In this document: positions 58,015-64,000 of the stretch, piece after piece
Layout: every line of letters begins with the position of its first letter
Numbering within the stretch: the stretch's first letter is position 1
Source: Streptosporangium saharense
GTDB taxonomy: Bacteria; Actinomycetota; Actinomycetes; Streptosporangiales; Streptosporangiaceae
Assembly (NCBI RefSeq): GCF_014203715.1
Contig: NZ_JACHJP010000002.1
Coordinates: 744,001 to 808,000, forward strand
Direction: 5' to 3'
Length of the DNA stretch: 64,000 nucleotides
Notes under the pieces: generated by a model
Told to the model about the DNA's origin: nothing
Database searches by the model: none
The model's input: the letters and a program-made list of their open reading frames with translations, nothing else
Program-made: the position numbers and the translations under genes

Positions 58015-58857
58015 TCAGTGGCTCGGGCCACGCAGTCCGGAGACGACGGCGAGGGCGTCGCGGGCGGAGGCGGCGTCGTGGACCCGGAAGACCCTGGCGC
58101 CCTGCCAGGCGGAGACCGCGAGGGTGGCGATGGTCCCGGCGTGCCGCTCGTCGACCGGCAGCCCACCGAGGGTCTCGCCGACGAAGTCCTTGTTGGAGAC
58201 CGCGACGAGCACCGGCCAGCCGGTGCCGACCATCTCGCCGAGCCTGCGGCTGATCTCCAGGGAGTGCCGGGTGTTCTTGCCGAAGTCGTGCGCCGGGTCG
58301 ATGAGGACCGACTCTCTGGCGACGCCCGCGGCGACCGCGCGCTCGGCGAGGCCGACGGTGTGTCCTATGACGTCGGCGACCACGTCGTCGTAGGCGATGC
58401 GGTGCGGCCGGGTGCGCGGGACGACGCCTCCCGCGTGCGCGCACACCAGCCCGATGCCGTGTCTCGCCGCGACGGCGGCCAGGCCGGGATCGACCCCGCC
58501 CCAGGTGTCGTTGAGCAGGTCCGCGCCCGCCTCGGCGACGACCTCGCCGACCTCGGCGCGCCAGGTGTCGACGCTGATGATCAGACCGGGATGACGGTCC
58601 CTGACCGCCGCGACCAGACCCGCCACCCTGCGGATCTCCTCCGCGGGGTCCACCTCGTCGCCGGGACCCGCCTTGACGCCGCCGATGTCCACGATGTCCG
58701 CGCCGTCCTCGACGGCCCTGTCGACGGCCTTGAGGGCGGCCTCGAAACCGTAGGTCCTGCCCCTGTCGTAGAAGGAGTCGGGGGTGCGGTTGACCACCGC
58801 CATGATCGCGAATTCGCCGGGCCGGAACTCACGGCCACGCAGGCGCAAGATAGTCAT
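58015..58857 (-). CDS. folP2: FolP2-type dihydropteroate synthase homologue
   Basis: This 280-residue protein has the pterin-binding barrel motifs IMAVVNRTPDSFYDRG, DIVDIGGVKAGPGDEV, ISVDTWRAEV and LLNDTWGG. The VNRTPDSFYDRG form, with Arg and Tyr, marks the FolP2 branch, which in mycobacteria does not replace FolP1 in folate synthesis; its true substrate is unclear. In mycobacteria folP2 is next to gpgS, whereas here gpgS is at 36980. So this is a second DHPS-like protein and not the sulfonamide target by itself. Confidence 0.9.
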   Translation of the reverse strand: MTILRLRGREFRPGEFAIMAVVNRTPDSFYDRGRTYGFEAALKAVDRAVEDGADIVDIGGVKAGPGDEVDPAEEIRRVAGLVAAVRDRHPGLIISVDTWRAEVGEVVAEAGADLLNDTWGGVDPGLAAVAARHGIGLVCAHAGGVVPRTRPHRIAYDDVVADVIGHTVGLAERAVAAGVARESVLIDPAHDFGKNTRHSLEISRRLGEMVGTGWPVLVAVSNKDFVGETLGGLPVDERHAGTIATLAVSAWQGARVFRVHDAASARDALAVVSGLRGPSH

Positions 58858-58949
58858 CGGTACCGAGCCTATCGGGCCGGTGCCGGAGAGGCGGGCGCTC
58901 CCACCTGCGCCGCCTCCGGGGGTTGGGGGAACCGTGCGTCACGCGGACG

Positions 58950-59819
58950 CTACGCGGCGGACCCACCCTCGGCCACCGTGACGAAGTCCTGGGCGACGGA
59001 AGGAAGGCGGCGTCGCGCGTGGACGAGGGCGATCACCCTGCGGACAGAGGGATCGAGGGAGCGGACCACCAGTCCCGCCCTGACCGCCTGCTCGGCCATG
59101 CCCCGGTACCACAGCAGGGAGGCCGCTCCAGAGCGGACCGTGTTGAGCCAGTTGCCACGCTCGTCGAGCTGTACGGCGGGCACGGGGGCGATGCCGTACT
59201 TGGTGAACAGGGCGTCGAACTCCCTGCGCCGGGCGCTGCCGGGCACCGGCATGACGAGCCGCATGCCGTTGAGCCTGTTCATCGGGACCGGATCGGGCAG
59301 GTCGAGACCGGGCGGGGAGATCAGCACGATCTCCTGACGTTCCAGCGGATGGCTGACCAGGTCGGCCGGGACGGGCAGGTCCGTCAGGCCGAGATCGGCC
59401 CGTTGGTCCCTGATGGCGTTCACCACGCCGTCCCGGCCGTCGCAACGGACGATGTGCACACGCACCCCTGGATGCTCGGCGGCGTAGGCGGGAAGGAGTC
59501 GTCCGGCCAGCCCCGGTTCGAGGCTGGGGGTCGAGGCGATGCGCAGTTCCGCGTCGGCCTGGTGGCCGTGCGCGGACAACGCCTCGATCTCCCTGACGGC
59601 GTCGAGCGCCTCCCGGGCCAGCTTGACCACCCGGCGCCCCTGCGCCGTGACGACCACGCCGCGCCCGGAACGGGCGAACAACGTCATTCCCAACTCTCGC
59701 TCCAGGTCCCTGATCGCGCGGGAAAGCGCGGGCTGCGCGATGTACAGCGACCTGGCCGCATCTGTCATGGTGCGGTGCTCCGCCGTCGCGACCACGTAGC
59801 GGAGCTGCTGCAGATTCAT
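58950..59819 (-). CDS. LysR-family transcriptional regulator
   Basis: This 289-residue regulator has a LysR helix-turn-helix (MNLQQLRYVVATAEHRTMTD, AARSLYIAQPALSRAIRDLE) and a periplasmic-binding-like ligand domain (ELRIASTPSLEPGLAG, then DLGLTDLPVP). It is divergent from the zinc peptidase gene; a CATCCGT palindrome lies in the gap. Effector unknown. Confidence 0.94.
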   Translation of the reverse strand: MNLQQLRYVVATAEHRTMTDAARSLYIAQPALSRAIRDLERELGMTLFARSGRGVVVTAQGRRVVKLAREALDAVREIEALSAHGHQADAELRIASTPSLEPGLAGRLLPAYAAEHPGVRVHIVRCDGRDGVVNAIRDQRADLGLTDLPVPADLVSHPLERQEIVLISPPGLDLPDPVPMNRLNGMRLVMPVPGSARRREFDALFTKYGIAPVPAVQLDERGNWLNTVRSGAASLLWYRGMAEQAVRAGLVVRSLDPSVRRVIALVHARRRLPSVAQDFVTVAEGGSAA

Positions 59820-59909
59820 GGCTTCGACGCTAGGACACGGGCCGGGGGTCGGTCCCGGACATTGCAGAGATCACCTTTGCCGATTTCAGAATGTAACCGG
59901 ATATAGCGA

Positions 59910-59924
59910 CATCCGTGACGGATG
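59910..59924. promoter_or_regulatory. palindrome CATCCGT-G-ACGGATG
   Basis: A perfect palindrome with 7-bp arms and a 1-nt centre lies 91 bp from the LysR gene start and 86 bp from the peptidase gene start. It is surrounded by AT-rich sequence (ATAAATCAGTATGC). It is a likely operator for the divergent LysR regulator, although a classic T-N11-A box is not clear. Confidence 0.5.
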
Positions 59925-60009
59925 ATAAATCAGTATGCTTACGCCCCAAATTCGATAAAAGTCCGGCCATTCCTGGGTCATCGGACACTCGGGTTAACGG
60001 GGAGACAGC

Positions 60010-61494
60010 GTGACAGGCAACGGGCACAACCCTCCACAACCGCCGTGGCCACAGGGCCCCCAGGGTCCTCAGGGGTATCCACGTCACGCGCAACCACCCC
60101 CCGCCTGGCCCGCCGCCCCACCCCAGGGACCTCCCCAAGGACCGCCCCAGGGTCCTCCGCAGAGCCCTCCTCAGGGACCTCCGCGGGGGCCGTATCCGGG
60201 ACAGCCGCCCAGGGGGATGCCCGCGCAGCCGTACCCGCCCGCGCCGCAGGCTCCCCCGGGGCAGGGGATGCCACCGGGGTACGGCTACCCGCCACCCGGC
60301 CGGGGACCGAATCAGGGATACGGTCACCCCGCCCCCGGCCAGGGCCACCCGCCCATGCCGCAGGGCTATCCGCCCCCTCCGGGGCAGGGGCACCAGGGCT
60401 ACCCGCCACCCGGGCCGGGGTATCCGGGAGCGCCCCAGGGGCGGGGGCCGTACGGCGGGCCGATCCCACCACCGCCGCCGATCCCGCCCGTGCCGTGGCA
60501 GCCGCCACGACGGCGCTCGGGGGGCGCCGCCGTGATCGTGGGAAGCGTCTTCGGGGTCATCGCGCTGCTCTTCGTGGGCCTCGTGGTGGTCGGGGCGATC
60601 ATCAAGAACAACCGCTCGACCTCGTCCCCGCAGCTCGCTCTGCCCAGCTACTCGCCCTACCGGCCCTACGACAGACCGACGGACACGCCGACGGAGGCGC
60701 CCACACCCACGCCCTCGCCCACCTCGACGGGGACGGTGAACCCCCCGAGGCAGGTCGTCCTCAACACCACCCTGGAGCGCAACACCCTCTACCGGGCCGG
60801 AGGGCTGCCCACGGTGAGCTGCCCCGTCGGCTCGCCGAGCATCTACAGCCACAGCCAGCTCAAGTCGCTGATCATGAAGACCTCCCGGTGCCTGAACAAG
60901 GGCTGGTCGCGGATCCTCGGTGAGCAGGGCATCGACTGGCGCCCACCCGGCTACGCCATCGTCGCGACCAAGGGACGCGGCGCGTGCGGGGACTTCCCCC
61001 AGGTCGGCAGCATCGTGCCGTACTACTGCCCGCGCAACGGCACCATCTACGCCTCGACCGGCGCCATGGCCAAGGGGTCGGGCAACAGCCTCGGATACGG
61101 CCAGATCGTCGGCTGGCACGGCGCGATCATCAGCATGATGGCCCACGAGTACGGCCACCACGTGCAGCAGCTGACCGGCCTGTCCAACACCTGGTGGCAG
61201 CGGACCCAGCGCTCGTCGAGCAGCAGCGGCAGACTCGCGCTGAGCCGCAAGTTCGAGCTCCAGGCGACCTGCTTCGGTGGGATGTTCATGCGTTCGGTCG
61301 CGGGCACCTACCCGGTCACCCCGGCCAGGCGCAACACGCTCTACTACTTCTACTCGCGGGTCGGGGACTGGCCCGGATACCCCCGTGACCACGGGAGTCC
61401 CGCGAACAACAACCGCTGGTTCCGGCAGGGCTACGAGAAGAACAAGGCCTTCCAGTGCAACACCTGGCTGGCCCCCTCCTCCTCGACGTCATAG
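60010..61494 (+). CDS. membrane-anchored neutral zinc metallopeptidase with Pro-rich cytoplasmic tail
   Basis: This 494-residue protein has three parts. Residues 1-170 are very rich in Pro, Gly, Gln and Tyr with PQGPP repeats. One membrane helix follows (AVIVGSVFGVIALLFVGLVV). The C-terminal domain resembles the YpfJ-type neutral zinc peptidases: HEYGHH (HExxH) and the third ligand Glu in FELQATCFGGMF. The peptidase would face outside. The Pro-rich N-terminus resembles those of many actinobacterial envelope proteins and may bind partners. Confidence 0.9.
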   Translation: MTGNGHNPPQPPWPQGPQGPQGYPRHAQPPPAWPAAPPQGPPQGPPQGPPQSPPQGPPRGPYPGQPPRGMPAQPYPPAPQAPPGQGMPPGYGYPPPGRGPNQGYGHPAPGQGHPPMPQGYPPPPGQGHQGYPPPGPGYPGAPQGRGPYGGPIPPPPPIPPVPWQPPRRRSGGAAVIVGSVFGVIALLFVGLVVVGAIIKNNRSTSSPQLALPSYSPYRPYDRPTDTPTEAPTPTPSPTSTGTVNPPRQVVLNTTLERNTLYRAGGLPTVSCPVGSPSIYSHSQLKSLIMKTSRCLNKGWSRILGEQGIDWRPPGYAIVATKGRGACGDFPQVGSIVPYYCPRNGTIYASTGAMAKGSGNSLGYGQIVGWHGAIISMMAHEYGHHVQQLTGLSNTWWQRTQRSSSSSGRLALSRKFELQATCFGGMFMRSVAGTYPVTPARRNTLYYFYSRVGDWPGYPRDHGSPANNNRWFRQGYEKNKAFQCNTWLAPSSSTS

Positions 61495-61507
61495 CTATGC
61501 CATAGCT
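61493..61507. repeat. palindrome AGCTATG-C-CATAGCT at the end of the peptidase gene
   Basis: A perfect palindrome with 7-bp arms overlaps the stop codon of the peptidase gene; CATAGCT also occurs as a direct repeat 11 bp apart (61490 and 61501). It may be a terminator stem or a regulator site for the LCP gene downstream. Confidence 0.4.
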
Positions 61508-61650
61508 TAAATACTCATTAACCCGCGTTTGGTTGTCTGTCTGCCATGTCCATGTATGGGGCTAGAATCCTGCCAATTCCGTGTAATCGGGGGACCTCGG
61601 CTGTTTTGCCAGGTGGACCGGGGTAGGACGCAGTAGGAAGCGGTGTGATC

Positions 61651-63558
61651 ATGCGCCATGGGCAGGGCCAGGGGGATCCCTCCGGCGAGGACGGGAAACG
61701 GCACGCCCCTGAGCAGGACCCGGTGGGCGGGGCCGCCCCTGGCGCCTCCGCCGTCCCCGACACCCGGGGAACCGCTGGTCCCGGCGTCCCAGGGGCCGCC
61801 GTTCCCGGACCTTCAGGGCCTCCCGTCCCGGGCACCCCGGGGCCCGCCGGTCCCGGCGTTCCAGGGCCCGGCGTTCCAGGGCCCGGCGTTCCAGGGCCCG
61901 GCGTTCCAGGGCCCGGCGTCCCGGGAGCCGCCGTTCCCGGCGCCCCGGTGGCTCCCGGTGGCCCGCCCGGAGGCGAGCCCCCGCGCGGGGCAGGGGGCAC
62001 CGGGGAGAGCCCCCAGCGGCCCTCTGGGAAGCGGCCCAGGTTCGCCAAGCCGCTGACGACCGCCTCGCTCATCGGCTGGACCGGGCTCTCGGTGATCCTG
62101 CCCGGCGCGGCCCACCTGCGCGCGGGGCACCGCCGTACCGGATATGCGCTGCTTGGCGTCTTCGCCGCGCTGCTGGTCGCCGCGGCGGTCGTCGGGCTCG
62201 TCGTCCTGCCGGGCAACGTGGGTTTCCTGACCAGGGACAGCACGCTGACGAGCGCGGTGGTCCTGGCCGGGGCCGGGGCGCTCGTCTGGTTCCTGCTCGT
62301 GCTGTCCTCCTACGTCTCGCTGCGCCCGAGGAGGCTCAGCGGCCAGGGGCAGATCGTCTCCGGCGTCGCGATCGGCCTGCTGTGCGTCGCGGTGATGTCG
62401 CCGTTCGCGCTGGCGGCCAGCACCGTGCTGACCGCGAAGAACACGGCAAACGCCATCTTCCAGAGCTCCAGCGACAACCCGACCGTGGCCCCCGTCAAGC
62501 ACGACGACCCGTGGAACGGACGCGACCGGGTGAACTTCCTGCTCGTCGGCGGCGACGGCGCGGGCAACAGGGAGGGCATCAGGACCGACAGCATGACCGT
62601 GGCCAGCGTGCACATCCCGACCGGCAACACGGTCATGTTCAGCCTGCCCCGCAACCTGCAGCACGTCCGTTTCTCCCCCGAGAGCACGCTCGGCAGGCAG
62701 TTCCCCAACGGCTTCATGCGCGAGCTGCCCAACGGCGGCCTGCTCAACGAGGTGTGGCAGTACGGCGAGGAGCACCCCGAGGTCGTCGAGGGCAAGGACG
62801 GCCAGCGCGGCCCCAGGGCGCTCATGGACGCCATCGGCTACACGCTCAACCTGAAGATCGACTACTACGCGCTGGTCAACATGTTTGGCTTCGCCCACCT
62901 TGTCGACGCCATCGGCGGGCTGAAGATCCGGGTGGACAAGGACGTCCCGTGGGGCGGCCTCTACGGCACCGCGGGCACGATCAGGGCGGGCTACCGGACG
63001 CTGTCGGGCGAGGAGGCCCTCTGGTACGGCCGCTCCCGCGTCGGCAGCGACGACTTCTCCCGGATGAGCCGCCAGCGCTGCGTCATCGGCGCCTTCGCCC
63101 AGCAGGCGACCCCCTCGGTCGTGCTCACCAACTTCGTCAAGATCGCGAACGTCGCCAAGAAGATGGCCAAGACCGACATCCCGCGTGAGCTGCTCGACCC
63201 GCTGACCGAGCTGGCCCTCAAGGTCAAGAACGCCAGGATCACCAGCCTGCAGTTCGTACCGCCGGAGTTCTACTCGGGCTCCCCCGACTGGCGGAAGATC
63301 CGCACCGCGACCGTCAGGGCGCTGCGTCAGTCGGAGCGGCCCGCCCGCCGCGCCCAGGCCGCCGGTGTGACGGCCTCTCCAGGCGTGAGCGGGGCCACGC
63401 CGTCCGCGACGACCAGCGGTGGCGGTACGGCGACGCCCTCGGGAACCTCCTCCGCCGAGCAGCCCACCCCGCACCGTACGGCGCCGCAGACGCCACACGA
63501 GACGCCGACCCAGAACGGCGCGACCGCCAAGTCGCTCAGCGAGATCTGCGGCTTCTGA
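61651..63558 (+). CDS. LytR-CpsA-Psr family cell-wall ligase with elastin-like N-terminus
   Basis: This 635-residue protein has a cytoplasmic Pro/Gly-rich region (about 1-125) with VPGPG repeats. About four membrane segments follow (about 130-280). The extracellular LCP domain has VNFLLVGGDGAGNREGIRTD, SLPRNL, a central LKIDYYALVNMFGFAHLVDA and the Arg-rich WYGRSRVGSDDFSRMSRQR. A Ser/Thr/Pro tail ends it. LCP proteins attach teichoic acid or other polymers to peptidoglycan. AGGAAG lies 10 nt before ATG 61651; GTG 61645 is possible. LCP proteins usually have one membrane segment, so the extra segments are noteworthy. Confidence 0.9.
   Translation: MRHGQGQGDPSGEDGKRHAPEQDPVGGAAPGASAVPDTRGTAGPGVPGAAVPGPSGPPVPGTPGPAGPGVPGPGVPGPGVPGPGVPGPGVPGAAVPGAPVAPGGPPGGEPPRGAGGTGESPQRPSGKRPRFAKPLTTASLIGWTGLSVILPGAAHLRAGHRRTGYALLGVFAALLVAAAVVGLVVLPGNVGFLTRDSTLTSAVVLAGAGALVWFLLVLSSYVSLRPRRLSGQGQIVSGVAIGLLCVAVMSPFALAASTVLTAKNTANAIFQSSSDNPTVAPVKHDDPWNGRDRVNFLLVGGDGAGNREGIRTDSMTVASVHIPTGNTVMFSLPRNLQHVRFSPESTLGRQFPNGFMRELPNGGLLNEVWQYGEEHPEVVEGKDGQRGPRALMDAIGYTLNLKIDYYALVNMFGFAHLVDAIGGLKIRVDKDVPWGGLYGTAGTIRAGYRTLSGEEALWYGRSRVGSDDFSRMSRQRCVIGAFAQQATPSVVLTNFVKIANVAKKMAKTDIPRELLDPLTELALKVKNARITSLQFVPPEFYSGSPDWRKIRTATVRALRQSERPARRAQAAGVTASPGVSGATPSATTSGGGTATPSGTSSAEQPTPHRTAPQTPHETPTQNGATAKSLSEICGF
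61852..61920. repeat. four tandem 15-bp repeats encoding VPGPG
   Basis: CCAGGGCCCGGCGTT repeats at 61861, 61876, 61891 and 61906 (the last ends GTC), after a partial unit. Each copy adds VPGPG to the LCP protein. Perfect identity at DNA level suggests recent expansion or copy-number variation. Confidence 0.92.
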
Positions 63559-63574
63559 CGGCTTCCGACCCACG

Positions 63575-63604
63575 CGGCCGGGCCCCCGACACGGGGTCCG
63601 GCCG
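63575..63604 (+). terminator. terminator hairpin after LCP gene
   Basis: CGGCCGG pairs with CCGGCCG, continued after a G-T pair by CCCC/GGGG, with a 6-nt loop; it begins 16 bp after the LCP stop. Confidence 0.75.
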
Positions 63605-63779
63605 TGTCCATGAACGCCAGGGATCGGCGACCTTCCGGAGAAGGAAATCAATCCCGGCGTTTTGATGGGTTTGGCGGCTATAAAGCCTGGTCAGAGGCAT
63701 TTTTCACGGCTGGACGGGGCCATCGGAAATACAGGAACGTGGGGAGAGATTCGATCCCCTCGAATACCGGTGGTGCGCC

Positions 63780-64000
63780 ATGCGAGTCCTGATCCAGCTC
63801 CGCCCAACCCCCGACGTCGTCGCGGCCGTGGCCGACCCGGGTGTGACCACGACCACGGCCGACGTGTCCGACGGCCTGCCCGGCGTCGTCCTCGACAACT
63901 CCTTCGTCCCGGTCGCGGTGCCCCGCCCGGTGCCCGCGACCGGCGGCGACCCCCTGTCCCTGAACCAGGCGCTGACCTTCTCCCTGGCGGCCGAGCACGC
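63780..64000 (+). CDS. start of a protein cut by the window edge, possibly a secreted-type serine peptidase
   Basis: An open frame from ATG 63780 runs to the window end: MRVLIQLRPTPDVVAAVADP, then VTTTTADVSDGLPGVVLDNS and further to LNQALTFSLAAEHA. High GC3 supports coding. No catalytic motif is yet reached. The start resembles the N-terminal region of some actinobacterial S8 (subtilisin-like) peptidases, but I cannot confirm this from 73 residues. No clear ribosome site is seen. Confidence 0.5.
   Translation, partial: MRVLIQLRPTPDVVAAVADPGVTTTTADVSDGLPGVVLDNSFVPVAVPRPVPATGGDPLSLNQALTFSLAAEH

Noticed and set aside
63604-63792. 62-codon frame before the last gene
   Set aside because: No ribosome site, lower GC3, and it overlaps the start of the better frame at 63780.

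Overview
The window is GC-rich DNA from an actinomycete. Densely packed genes of high third-position GC, an actinobacterial integration host factor (mIHF), an HU protein, RamB next to isocitrate lyase, GpgS, a FolP2-type protein and a SARP regulator all fit a filamentous actinomycete. A Streptosporangiales-type host is my guess; no rRNA or tRNA gene is present to confirm it. I see no transposase, integrase, CRISPR array or phage module.

Bases 1 to about 22,565 look like part of a hybrid NRPS/PKS biosynthetic cluster whose left end lies outside the window. Rightward genes encode the end of an NRPS protein with a carrier domain, a KS-AT-ACP-TE polyketide synthase, a free adenylation protein and a free carrier protein. 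Leftward genes, read from 22,565 down to 5,769, encode tryptophan 2,3-dioxygenase, a carboxymuconolactone-decarboxylase-like protein, a class III aminotransferase, an amidase, an arylamine N-acetyltransferase, a class I/II aminotransferase, a flavin oxidase, an enoyl-reductase-like MDR protein, a HisF homologue with a changed active site, three divergent TenA-like proteins, a SAV_915-like and a RAM-domain small protein, an A-PCP-reductase NRPS and a SARP activator. A rightward universal stress gene sits inside the cluster. Heptamers repeated every 11 bp, the layout SARP activators bind, lie upstream of the second TenA-like gene and of the stress gene. The likely logic is a tryptophan/kynurenine-derived or amino-aldehyde building block joined to a PKS/NRPS chain; the product cannot be read from sequence.

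Bases 22.8 to 34 kb hold assorted accessory and secreted functions: a secreted amidase, a regulator/oxidoreductase divergent pair with a palindromic operator, a macrolide-type glycosyltransferase, a cupin regulator, a methyltransferase with a native His6 start followed by an inserted-looking gene, a secreted M14 carboxypeptidase, a glycerophosphodiesterase and an RlmG-like RNA methyltransferase.

Bases 35 to 44 kb hold a copper-type cassette (membrane protein, CopC, TIMP-like protein), gpgS, a CHAT-like protein, ramB/aceA, and nucleoid proteins mIHF and HU around small unknown genes. Bases 44 to 57 kb hold transport ATPases, a Ser/Thr kinase, an ABC-2 export operon, a second copper-type cassette (paralogous membrane protein plus YcnI), another ABC exporter, a LolA/RseB-like protein and a two-component system with a CTGAGA-box array. 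Bases 57 to 64 kb hold a TetR regulator, folP2, a LysR regulator, a membrane-anchored zinc peptidase, an LCP cell-wall ligase with elastin-like repeats, and the start of a further gene cut by the window edge.
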